Below, piece by piece: positions 1 through 9,452 of a DNA stretch of 64,000 nucleotides. The notes beneath the pieces are model-generated. The model saw nothing but the letters and a program-made list of their open reading frames with translations, did not search any database and was not told the DNA's origin. Position 1 is the stretch's first letter, and every line of letters begins with the position of its first letter. The DNA is taken from contig OX387182.1 in assembly GCA_947561395.2 (NCBI GenBank), positions 37,441,949 to 37,505,948 of the forward strand. Reading direction: 5' to 3'. Made by a program: the position numbers and the translations under genes. The stretch is from Buxus sempervirens (lineage: Eukaryota; Streptophyta; Magnoliopsida; Buxales; Buxaceae).

Positions 1-1
1 T

Positions 2-373
2 GATCTTGTGGAGCCTGGTCCTGATACTGATGCTCCTGGGACGTCTATTCCTGCTGATCCCACCATGGAGACGGCTGTGACAGAGGAGATGCCTGCTGCC
101 GCCGATCCCGCGACAGAGCCTGTCTCTACAGATTCTGATACTGAGTCTACGGGATATGTAGATACTTCAGGGTACGTTCCTCCTGATCATCCCACTGCTG
201 GCCTTGTGCCTTTATATATGTGGCATTATATTCAGTATATTTTGAGCAGGATGACCCGTAGTACAACTCGTAACATTGTGCAGCATGTTTTTGAGCACCG
301 GCGATCTTCAGACCGTGGTCGAGGCAGAGGACGTAGCCGTGGCCGTAGGGGTGGACCTGTACAGACAGATTAG
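2..373 (+). CDS. 3' end of an unplaced plus-strand ORF with an Arg/Gly-rich tail
   Basis: The frame is open to the window edge, so this is the C-terminal part of a longer protein. The visible part has an acidic, Pro/Thr/Ser-rich stretch, then a short Tyr/Trp/Ile-rich segment, then a basic tail of RGRGR and SRGRRGG type before the stop. Such RG tails are common at the end of plant mobile domain (PMD, MAIN-like) proteins, which occur both as host genes and as cargo of retroelements. That link is an inference; no diagnostic core domain lies inside the window. It runs in the same direction as the antisense additional ORF at 808-2581 and ends about 210 bp before that ORF's palindrome array, so it may be a second antisense ORF of the same element or the end of a neighbouring gene. 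Confidence 0.4.
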   Translation, partial: DLVEPGPDTDAPGTSIPADPTMETAVTEEMPAAADPATEPVSTDSDTESTGYVDTSGYVPPDHPTAGLVPLYMWHYIQYILSRMTRSTTRNIVQHVFEHRRSSDRGRGRGRSRGRRGGPVQTD

Positions 374-583
374 ATTAGGATTCATTCATGTACTTGTATT
401 TTGACAAAATGATGTACACCTTCATATATATAAAAGAAGTTTGATTCATTTTTATTCATATATGATCTTTTCTTTTTCATTTCTAGCATTTTCTTGCATG
501 ATATATGTTAAAGCGGGGACAGGTGAAGCCTAGGGAAGCAATGAAATTGAAATTTCCCACTTTTTTGCATTTTTCTGAATAAA
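374..583. other. AT-rich spacer between two plus-strand ORFs
   Basis: No coding signal. It holds AT-rich 3' flanking sequence with a TATATATAAAAG stretch near 424-435 that may belong to the 3' end region of the upstream ORF. Nothing else is recognised. Confidence 0.4.
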
Positions 584-718
584 CCGTATTTTAAATGCGG
601 GCAAGCAGTGCCCGTAAATTGAATGCGGGCACGCGGTGCCCGTAATTTTATTACGGGCACGCCTTGCCCGTATTTTAAATACGGATTTTATTGGATTTTC
701 GATTTTTCTATATAAACT
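584..718 (+). promoter_or_regulatory. Putative promoter of the antisense ORF: 28-bp palindrome array plus TATA box
   Basis: Three consecutive 28-bp units start at 597, 625 and 653, preceded by a half unit (584-596) and followed by the first four bases of a fourth (681-684). Each unit has arms of CGGGCA and TGCCCG around a short centre, joined by an AT-rich linker. The linker, read with its flanking CCGTA and TACGG or TGCGG, forms a second, interleaved palindrome. A TATA box (CTATATAAAC) follows at 709-718, about 90 bp before the ATG at 808. The same array-then-TATA order occurs in the U3 of LTRs at 21029 and 32520-34332, so this looks like an LTR-type promoter module driving a plus-strand transcript inside the minus-strand element. 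Function is inferred. Confidence 0.6.
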
Positions 719-807
719 CATGGAGCACATCATTGTGACACTTTTAATAGTTTGAAAACTCCCTGAGCTTTCCGTTTTCTGATTTCCTTGGCTTCTTTGG
801 TGCTTCC

Positions 808-2581
808 ATGGCTTCCCTTGCCCCATTCTCTTCTGTCGATGGATCTCCTCCTGCAAGACAACCTGTTAGATCAAAACCTCCTAATCTCACCAGGTACAAT
901 GTTGTAGATTCCTTCTATGATAGGTGGGTTAACTCTATGACCCTTGATGAGGAGATTCGCTGGGATTCCATTCACTTAGGCCACATCCTACACATCTCTA
1001 AAATTCCCTTTAAGTGGGAAATCATTGAAGCTTTAATTGGGCACTGGGTACCTGAATTGAATCTCTTCCATTTTGATGACAAAGAGATGACTCCTACCAT
1101 AGAAGAAATTGAAACCATCCTTGGCCTAAGGTTTTCTGAAAAAGTTGTGAACCTGCCCCTAAAGCCTAGCTACAAAAAGGAGGCCTCCACATTCTTGGGT
1201 ATAGGGAAGAAGGACTTAGGAAATTCTGATACACTGTTGACTTTGTCCAAGACCTTTCTGACTGAAAAACTTCTAAGGGGTGAGGACAAAGATGCTCGGT
1301 TTAATGCTTTGACTCTGATAGTGGTCAACCAGTTGCTCTTTCCACGGGGTGATGACCAGGTTGACTTGGCTCTCATCTCAGTTATCTGCCAGGTTAGGGA
1401 ACGTGAGAGATTGGCCCCTATGATCTTGGCAGAGATATACCAGGCCCTAACTGACTGCTATTTCAGAAAGAAGAAACACTTCCTTGCTTGCACCCCTATC
1501 CTACAGATAAAAAAGGAAATAAATACTACTTTTTTCCTTTTTTTTTCTTTTTTTTTTCTTTTTTTTCTTCTTCTTCTTCTCTTTTTCTTTTCTCTTTTTT
1601 TTCTTCTTTCTTTCTTTTCTTTTTTTTTCCTTTCTTTTTTTTTCTCTTTTCTTTTGACATAAATTGAAATACTCCCCTTTTTTGCAGCTTTGGTTGCTTG
1701 ACCACCTGAGTCAAGTTGAAAAGATAACTTGCCGCTTCTTTCTAAGATTGAAAGTTCCTGTTTTGATGAGCAACAGGGGGTGTCCTAATATCCAAGGCGG
1801 CAAGCAGGGCTGGTTCACTTTCTTGGGTACTCTCCAGGATGATCAGATGAGATGGCCTGGCACTTATCAGCCCAATCCAGAGACCGTGATCAGCTTCAGA
1901 GATAAGAACTTTCTGGTTCTAGCAGGCTTGAAATCTGCTGTTCTTTATCTTCCCTTGAGGGTTCTTCGGTAGTTTAGAGCGACCTAGGGGATTATGATCC
2001 CAGCTGGATATGAGAACTTCTTAGGGCCACTTACACCAGCCACCATGGGGCTAAATGCTCAATTAATGAATGTGTGGTCCTATGTTTGCTTTCTGCGGGG
2101 TCCAGTCTTTTCTGAGTCCTATGTGAAGGACTATCATTTCTGGATCAAAGAGCAGGTGCAAAGTCATGCCCCAGTACCAGAGGATCCTCCTGCAGTTCTT
2201 CCCCTTACTTATGAGGACATCCTGGAGTCTGAAAGGGCAATCCACAAGCGGCTTCAACAAATATGGGTACGAGAAGCACAAGAGCTCAGGATAAAGGGTA
2301 TTGATCTGGAGAGGCAACTTGAAGAGCAGAGGTCTTGCCGCATTGCCATGGAGAAGAAACTTGAAGAACAAAGACAGGCTTGTCGCTTTGAAGTCCGAGC
2401 GATGCGGAAGAAATATCAGGATTCCTTGGCTGACATTAGGGCATTGAAGATCAAACAATCACTTTCAGATGAGATCATCTCCTTTTTGAGCGATCCTGAT
2501 GCAGAGGGAGCTTCTGGAATCATTGCAACTCAGGCAGCTCGGATTAGGGAGCTTGAGGAGCAGTTAGGGAATAGGGATTAG
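808..2581 (+). CDS. Antisense additional ORF of the Tat-like element (DUF7745 / plant-mobile-domain-like)
   Basis: Starts at an ATG about 90 bp below a TATA box. The N-terminal half has the pattern of the plant DUF7745/PMD-like family: a short Ser/Pro leader, a W-rich segment (FYDRWVNSM, FKWEIIEALIGHWVPE), then TPTIEEIETILGL, the hallmark motif of these proteins. A later segment carries LWLLDHL and WFTFLGTL, and the last part (from about 1994) ends in a long charged helix with repeated LEEQ, likely a coiled coil. The reading is spread over three open stretches. A T/C-rich tract near 1530-1690 ending in TTTTTTGCAG may be an intron, as the family often has them. Homologues occur as host genes and as antisense cargo of plant Ty3/gypsy elements. 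Here the position, downstream of and opposite to integrase, supports cargo. Its role is unknown. It appears broken or spliced, with about two interruptions. Confidence 0.6.
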
Positions 2582-3482
2582 ATTCTTTTTTTTTTTTTGC
2601 TTACCTTTATACAAAGCAAACTCCAATAGTGGAATGATAAAGAATTTAATTCAAAATAGGTTTTATATTATTGGCCTCAGAATTCTCAGATGCTTGTAAA
2701 AACAAAAGTTTTATGAAAAGTATTTGATTTCTCATCACTGGTCAAAGTATTTTTTTTTGAAAGCTTATCCAAAACACTCAATCACATATAATTAAAGGAA
2801 TTAAAATCAGGTTGAATAATGAAAAGGGTAATCCAAGCAATAGGGAGAGACCAAATTTGTCTATCCTGTGACCTTTAGAATCATCCCCAAATGGCTTTTC
2901 CTCCATGATTGACCCTGCTAATCTGCTGCTCATGTTGACTTCATACTTAGACCACATGATCAACTCAACCTTTGATTCTTCTTTTTTCTTTTCTTCTTTT
3001 TTTTTTTTCTTTTTGCCCCTATTGCCCCTAGCGCCAATTACGGTTTTCACTAGGGCCAGCTTCTGCATTCCGTCATCACCAATCTTACTCTGAAAGTTAA
3101 ATGAATATACTAAAATCACCGATGGCTTAAGAATAGGACAAAACAAAGGCTAAGCTCGGTTTATGAAAGCAAAGGTATTAAATGCTCAAAATTTTCTAAG
3201 TGTGAAAATAGGTCAATCGGACTTACAGTCATAATGAATTTAATCCCATCCCCTTTTTTTTGGTGTTTGGCTTTCATTTGCCACTATTTTTTCCTCTCTT
3301 TTCTTTTTTTTTTCTTTTTGCCCCTATTGGCTTTGCCCCTATTGGCCTTGCCCCAGTATAAGACTGTAAGTCCAGTTTAGGTTTATCAAAAAAGACGAAC
3401 ATGCTCAAATGGGCTTGACTAGGGATGAAAATTTTGGGAAATAAGGAAAAATAGCCTCAGATCATTTCCTAGTAATATTCAT
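2582..3482. other. Spacer between antisense ORF and integrase, with T-rich tracts
   Basis: Noncoding. It holds several long T or T/C runs (for example 2588-2599, 2980-3013, 3300-3320), three of them followed by CCCCTATTG words (about 3015-3050 and 3317-3352). Seen on the minus strand these are A/G-rich runs downstream of integrase, as expected for a 3' untranslated region between converging transcripts. Short open frames here are low-complexity by-products. Confidence 0.5.
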
Positions 3483-3734
3483 TCAAGGAAAATATCTCTT
3501 TACTGCATCAGAGTTAATTGGCTCAGGAAAATCTTTCCCATCCATTTCTGTTAAGATGAGAGCACCTCCTGATAGGACCTTCTTGACCACATAAGGTCCC
3601 TCCCAATTTGGTTTGAACTTTTCACGAGGGTCTTCCAAAAAGAGTAAAATTTTCTTCAATACTAAATTTCCTTCTTGGAAAGTTCTGGGCTTCACCTTCT
3701 TATTGTAAACCCTGGCCATTCTTTTCTGATACAA
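3483..3734 (-). CDS. Integrase C-terminal region (fossil)
   Basis: Encodes the end of the pol polyprotein. RTFQEGNLVLKK and FKPNWEGPYVVKKVL are the conserved C-terminal DNA-binding module of Ty3/gypsy integrases (GPY/F-type), followed by a short tail ending in KRYFP, which is common at the end of Tat/Ogre pol. It directly follows the integrase core in minus-strand order. Part of a broken element. Confidence 0.8.
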   Translation of the reverse strand: MYQKRMARVYNKKVKPRTFQEGNLVLKKILLFLEDPREKFKPNWEGPYVVKKVLSGGALILTEMDGKDFPEPINSDAVKRYFP

Positions 3735-3767
3735 TTGGCCATGAAAAAGCGCTTTTAGCCATTTTTC

Positions 3768-5444
3768 CTATATTAAATTGAGTTGATCATGTCTTGACTG
3801 TATCCATTCAGCTTCTTCTAATTCAGCTTCCATTAGCACTCTTAGTGAAGGTATTTCCACTTCTACTGGTAAAACCGCTTCCATCCCATAGACCAAGGAG
3901 TACGGGGTTGCCCCTGTAGAAGTCCGAATCGAGGTTTTGTAAGCATGTAGAGCAAGTGGCAGCATTTCATGCCAATCTTTGAAACTCACTACCATCTTCT
4001 GAATGATCTTCTTTATATTCTTATTCGCTGCTTCCACTGCCCCATTCATCTTTGGTTTGTACGGAGCTGACTTGTGGTGGGTGATTTGAAACTGCTCACA
4101 CATTTTCTTCATATCTTTGTTCTTAATATTTGAAGCATTGTTTGATACTATGGCACTTGGCAAACCATAGCGACAAATGATATTGTGCTTCAAGAATTTC
4201 AGAACATGGCTACTTGTAATGTTTGCATAGGAAGCTGCTTCTACCCACTTGGTGAAATAGTCGATTGCTACAAGTATAAACCTGTGTCCATTCGATGCCT
4301 TTGGAGAGATCATTCCAATGACGTCTATACCCCACATGGAGAAGGGCCATAGAGATGTCATGTTGTGCAATTCACTTAGGGGTGCATTTTTGTTATCAGC
4401 ATACACTTGGCATAAATGACACCTTTTGACATGTATATAACAATCGTGCTCCATCGTCGACCTGTAGTATCCCAATCGGAAAATCTTTTTGGCAAGCATG
4501 TGCTTGTTCATATGGGGTCTACAAACTCCTCCATGTACAGTTTCAACTAACCTTTCTGACTCAGTCTTGGCAACACATCTAAGTAGGATATCGTTGTGTG
4601 ATCTTTTGTACAACTGCCCACCACTTAGTAAGAACTGTCCTGCCAGCCTCTGTATTATTCTTTTCTCTGTAGAAGTGACATTTTTGGGTAAACTCGGATC
4701 ATTTAGGAAATTCTTAATGTTTTGAAACCATGGTACTTCTTCTTCTGGTGCTTCTTCTAAAACAAGGCAATAAGTAGGTTCATCTCTGACTTCAATTTCT
4801 AGTGGTCTAATATCAACACCTTCTAGCATACTGACCATTGAAGCCAATGTTGCTAGAGCATCCGCGAACTGATTTTTGGCCCTTGGCATATAATTGAAGG
4901 AAATTCGAGTGAATTTGGTGCTTACTTCTTCCAAATACTGGTGATAGGGGATCACTTTGTGATCCTTGGTTTTCCATTCACCAGTTGTTTGGAAGATGAT
5001 AAGACTCGAATCTCCATATACGTCAAGTTCCTCTACTTCATGGTCTAAGGCAACTTGCAACCCAATTATGCATGCTTCATATTCTGCAATATTGTTTGTG
5101 CATTGGAACCTCAACTTTACTGCGATTGGGATGTGTGCCCCATCTGGCTTGATCAAAACTGCCCCTATTCCATTTCCATTCATGTTGGCGGCCCCATCAA
5201 AGAACATCTGCCATGAGCTTTCACCTTCTTCTTCTTTAGTAAACAGGATTGCCTCATCAGGAAAGTTGGTCTTTAAGAGTTGGTATTCTGGTAAAGGGTC
5301 TGCAGCTAAGTGATCAGCAATGGCTTGACCCTTAATGGCCTTCTGAGTGATGTATGTGAGATCAAATTCAGAGAGTAACAGCTGCCACTTTGCCGTTCTG
5401 CCAGTGAAAGCCGGTTTTTCAAATAGATACTTTAAAGGGTCCAT
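3768..5444 (-). CDS. Second RNase H and integrase of the Tat-like element (fossil)
   Basis: An open stretch of about 558 codons. Residues about 78-200 form a second RNase H of the archaeal/plant type: FFDGAANMNGNGIGAVLI, then YEACIIGLQVALD, DVYGDSSLII and the final KNQFADALATL. Having this in addition to the retroviral-type RNase H just upstream is diagnostic of the Tat/Ogre lineage. Residues about 300-346 hold the integrase HHCC zinc-binding part (HGGVCRPHMNKH, CHLC). The core follows from about 370 (MWGIDVIG, ILVAIDYFTKWVEA, MNGAVEAANKNIKK), then the end segment YSLVYGMEAVLPVEVEIPS typical of plant Ty3/gypsy. Together these make cDNA and insert it. Part of a broken element, so not expected to be active. 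Confidence 0.9.
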   Translation of the reverse strand: MDPLKYLFEKPAFTGRTAKWQLLLSEFDLTYITQKAIKGQAIADHLAADPLPEYQLLKTNFPDEAILFTKEEEGESSWQMFFDGAANMNGNGIGAVLIKPDGAHIPIAVKLRFQCTNNIAEYEACIIGLQVALDHEVEELDVYGDSSLIIFQTTGEWKTKDHKVIPYHQYLEEVSTKFTRISFNYMPRAKNQFADALATLASMVSMLEGVDIRPLEIEVRDEPTYCLVLEEAPEEEVPWFQNIKNFLNDPSLPKNVTSTEKRIIQRLAGQFLLSGGQLYKRSHNDILLRCVAKTESERLVETVHGGVCRPHMNKHMLAKKIFRLGYYRSTMEHDCYIHVKRCHLCQVYADNKNAPLSELHNMTSLWPFSMWGIDVIGMISPKASNGHRFILVAIDYFTKWVEAASYANITSSHVLKFLKHNIICRYGLPSAIVSNNASNIKNKDMKKMCEQFQITHHKSAPYKPKMNGAVEAANKNIKKIIQKMVVSFKDWHEMLPLALHAYKTSIRTSTGATPYSLVYGMEAVLPVEVEIPSLRVLMEAELEEAEWIQSRHDQLNLI

Positions 5445-6713
5445 TCAGGATATTAATAAGGTGGAATGACTAAGGAAATAATGCCTCAGTCTCTGAGTTG
5501 CCCATACTAAAGCACAACAGGTCTTTTCCAAAGGAGAATACTTTGCTTCATATTCTGTAAATTTCTTGCTTAGGTAGTAAATCGCCATTTCCTTTCTGCC
5601 TGTATCGTCATGCTGTCCCAAGACACACCCCATTGACGTCTCCAAAACTGACAAGTATAAGATCAATGGTCTTCCTGGAGTTGGTGGCACTAGCACAGGT
5701 GGATTCAATAAATACTCCTTTATTGTGTCGAAGGCTTTTTGGTAATCGTCATTCCAGACCGTCGGGTTATTCTTTCTCAGAAGCTTAAAGACTGGTTCAC
5801 AGATAGCAGTGAGCTGTGCTATGAACCGGCTTATGTACTGAATCCTTCCAAGAAAACCACGAACTTCCTTCTCCGTTCTAGGTGATGGCATTTCAATGAT
5901 TGCTTTAGCTTTAACTGGGTCAATCTCAATTCCCCTTCTGCTTACTATAAAGCCCAACAATTTTCCTGATGTAGCCCCAAAGACACATTTTGCAGGGTTA
6001 AGCCTTAGACTATATTTCCTGAGCCGGTCAAACACCTTCTTCAAGTTGATCAAGTGGTCTTCTTCTTCACATGATTTGGCTATCATATCATCCACATAAA
6101 CCTCCATCTCCTTATGGATCATATCGTGGAATAATGCTGTCATGGCCCGCTGGTAGGTTGCCCCGGCGTTTTTAAGCCCAAATGGCATGACAGTGTAGTG
6201 GAAGATACCCCAAGGTGTTATGAATGTTGTTTTCTCTTGATCTTCCTTAGCCATCTTAATCTGATTGTACCTAGAGAAACCATCAATGAATGAGAACAAG
6301 CTATGTACAACAGTGTTGTCCACCAAGATGTCGATGTGTGGAAGTGGAAAATCGTCCTTTGGGCTTGCCTTATTCAAGTCTCTGTAGTCTATACACATTC
6401 TGACCTTTCCATCCTTCTTTGGTACTGGCACTATATTTGCAAGCCATTCAGGGTACGTGGAGACCGCCAAGAACCTAGCTTGAAATTGCTTAACCACTTC
6501 ATCTTTGACCTTCAATCTCCACTTAGGTTTCAACCTTCTCAGTTTCTGTTTAACTGGCTTAACATTTGGCAGAATTGGTAGCCTGTGCACAACCATATCA
6601 GTGTCTAACCTTGGCATATCCCGATACGACCATGCAAAGACATCTTCATAATCTGCCAAGAATCGTATCATTTCATCACGCTGTACCTCAGATAGGCATA
6701 CCCTAATCTTCAC
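5445..6713 (-). CDS. Reverse transcriptase and first RNase H (fossil)
   Basis: An open stretch of about 422 codons holding the Ty3/gypsy reverse transcriptase. Residues 1-60 are the approach region (ADYEDVFAWSYRDMP, VVHRLPI). RT motifs then run in order: ANIVPVPKKDGKVRMCIDYR (about 92-111), FIDGFSRYNQI, MPFGLKNAGATYQRAM (about 176-191) and the polymerase box YVDDM (206-210). The thumb and a retroviral-type RNase H fill the rest (KAIIEMPSPRTEKEVRGFLG, YYLSKKFTEYEAKYSPLEK). The motif set matches the Tat lineage. The upstream side, towards protease, is cut off by the LTR insertion at 6775-23157. Confidence 0.92.
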   Translation of the reverse strand: MKIRVCLSEVQRDEMIRFLADYEDVFAWSYRDMPRLDTDMVVHRLPILPNVKPVKQKLRRLKPKWRLKVKDEVVKQFQARFLAVSTYPEWLANIVPVPKKDGKVRMCIDYRDLNKASPKDDFPLPHIDILVDNTVVHSLFSFIDGFSRYNQIKMAKEDQEKTTFITPWGIFHYTVMPFGLKNAGATYQRAMTALFHDMIHKEMEVYVDDMIAKSCEEEDHLINLKKVFDRLRKYSLRLNPAKCVFGATSGKLLGFIVSRRGIEIDPVKAKAIIEMPSPRTEKEVRGFLGRIQYISRFIAQLTAICEPVFKLLRKNNPTVWNDDYQKAFDTIKEYLLNPPVLVPPTPGRPLILYLSVLETSMGCVLGQHDDTGRKEMAIYYLSKKFTEYEAKYSPLEKTCCALVWATQRLRHYFLSHSTLLIS

Positions 6714-7081
6714 TATTTTCGGGTCATCTTCGGTCCCTAGGTTTATTGATATGGTCTCTTTAATATTGGGTTGGTGTAAAATCCCTAATTTTTATGCAAA
6801 TAAAAATTATATTAGTTTAATATCTTAAATAAAATCTAATTAGTGGTTTTTGCAGAAGAGGTGATCATATGACCTTAAATTAGAATCTGGGTGGACCAGC
6901 TTGGAGATCTTTTATTTAGTAAGGTAAGAAAAATTTTTTGTAGAGTATCATGGGGGTTAAGTGGGTTGCTGATGTGGAATCTAATGTGGAAAATAAATAA
7001 ATAAAATAAGTTGCTGATGTAGGAGGAATATGGTGGAGTGGCATTCACATGAGCATGAATGAAATGTGGCTTGAGCGGCAA

Positions 7082-7091
7082 CTATATAAGG
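7082..7091 (+). promoter_or_regulatory. TATA box of the 6775 LTR
   Basis: CTATATAAGG lies about 310 bp inside the LTR start, in the place expected for a U3 core promoter. A consensus 5' splice donor, AAGTAAGT, follows at about 7429-7436 in the leader. Confidence 0.55.
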
Positions 7092-9452
7092 AAGTGAGAA
7101 AAAAACTGCCGCTGGTTTTCTGGCTTGAACGAACTGAATTGGAATCTCTTAGAAAGGAGGAGGAGGTGAGAGGGTTCTGGGCCAGATCTGGAAATCAAGA
7201 TCTGCTCAAGAGGATCAGTTGTGGTGGTTGATTGTTGTTCAAGAGAAGTGGAACAAAAAGTTCTAGCAGCACCTGAGTTAGGCCGGCAAGAATCAATTGG
7301 AGCAGATCTGATTTCTTGTGTTCAGATTTAAGTTCAAAAAGTCAGAGGAAGAAGACGGCTAGGTGTGTTGAATTGGGAGTGGTGCATGCCGATTTGAAAA
7401 GGTTCAAATTTATGGAAATTCGTATCTCAAGTAAGTGGCAGTCCTCTTATGATTTTTGGATGTTTTTTTTTAGTAGCACAATTAGGATTTAGTTTAGCTG
7501 TTTTGATCAAGGATCTGGTTTGGTTTTAAAAGCTGAGCACAATGGAGTTTTATGCACACTGTATTGGGCGTTTCAGATCTGGTAATAGTTAATTTCTGAA
7601 TTACATCACGGTAGCAGCATGATAATTGTTTGGTTAGATGTCTTACACTGCCTGAGGTGTTATATTAGAGATAATGTGGTTAGATTTTTTGTGTAAGGGT
7701 GTCATACGAATGTTGTGGGAGAAATTGGTTTTCAATTTGAGCATGGTCGACTACTATATGGTGAAATGTGTCTGTAAATCATGTCAATCAGATTTGTGTC
7801 AATTTAAGCTTGTTGATATTCATATGTGAGTAGCACAAATCTGGTTTGTTTTGAATGGTTTTAATCTTTAGAATTTCACATGAGTAGAAGCATGCGACAG
7901 CCCCTGTTTTGCTGTCTTTTGTTGCTAGATTTACTCATCGATGAGAAATGCTTGTAATTATAGTTCCAGGTTGGATCTATAATTTAGAATGACGATTACT
8001 ATTATGTTGAAGAGAAATTATAGGCAAAATTCATTATGTTTCATGCTTAGAACTAAAAAGTAAGGTTGTTGTAGCTGAGTTTCAGAATTTAGATTTGGCA
8101 TGAACCACTGCTGTAAGTGGCATCGATGAGTGAGCAAATTAGTTTGTATTGATGAGTTAAGGTCTGCATGTAGTGTTAAAATGATCCTCGAATTAATTTG
8201 AATGCAAGGCTTTAGATCAGTACTTGTAATTTCTAAATCCTTATTGTTGAGGTTGCTGAAATTCTAATAGGAGTGATGGGCGACTGATTAAATGAGGTGT
8301 GGTTATTATAATACTTAAATCTCAATATGTGTTAATCATATGTTCCAAGTGTTAGAATTTACCAGAATTAGTTTGAATAGGAAAGAGACATTTAATCCTA
8401 TAGAAAAATTAGTTGTCGAATTGAAGATGTGAAGCTGGTATAGTGGGCGCCCAAGATGGCTGAGGATTGCCTACCTGCCCAGAGGTTGGCGCCCAGTTAA
8501 ATCCAGCCTACTTCTTTAACTTATAAATGATAATTCAATTCTAATTTGAGACTTGTGTTAGTGATCTTAGTTAAAGATAAACTTGAGGGATTTTGGGTTG
8601 ATCAAGAGGTGCTGAAATGGAACTTTAAAGAATTAAGTGTTGCTGAATCTGGTGGAAGCAAAAGCAGTAGTTAGAGAGCTAGGAAAGATGTGTAATTAGT
8701 GTAGAAGAACAAATATAGGTTAGTTATTTTGGTAGAGTGCCTAGGATTGCTGACTAGAGCACCTAGGATTGCTGACTGGCACCCAGCTCATGCTTAGGGT
8801 GATTCGAACCCAAATCCTTAGTTCCAACAAGGGGAAAAACATTTGGGAAGCTAACTAAGAGTAATTAAAGGATTACTGGAAAATAAGAGAGATTGGTATA
8901 AGAAATTATTCAGGTTCTAATATAAAAATTAGCAACCTATCTAGGTAAATAAGAGGTCTATTTTTATAAGTTATGAGATTTTTCCAGCAAATATAATTTG
9001 GGATTTTCAACACTTATAAGGACGCATTATCTACAAGATAAATGGGAGATGAAGAAAGGGAATTGAAGTGAGATATAGGTGCTGAACCTGGGATTATACT
9101 TAAGTATTAAGCATGGAAATCAGGAAAAGTAGTGCGTAAGAGCTGAAGGTTATAAAGAAATCTGAACCTATGTCTAGGCTCTAGACTGTTTCTTTGTAAA
9201 ATATATTAGGAAAGATCCTCTAAGGATACTTTATAAATGATAAAAGAAAATGGAATACAATAATAAATGCTGAAATGGTAATGTTAAAGAGGGTTATATG
9301 AAGTAAGAGAGTTAAAACAAGAGTTGGGAATATTAGATCAAATAAAATTGAGTTAGAGTAAATTTTATGGGGAAAAGTACTGGTTGTGTTCAAAATAAAT
9401 GTGTCAGGTCTGAATTTAATATTATTACTAAATTTTGATATCTGTATACAGA

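Noticed and set aside
584-684. CRISPR-like array, because repeats step by 28 bp
   Set aside because: The units are adjacent with no unique spacers, the context is a plant retroelement promoter, and no cas-like genes exist.
530-856. Minus-strand ORF over the palindrome array
   Set aside because: Overlaps the promoter region and start of the antisense ORF, has no recognisable domain and is explained by the other strand.
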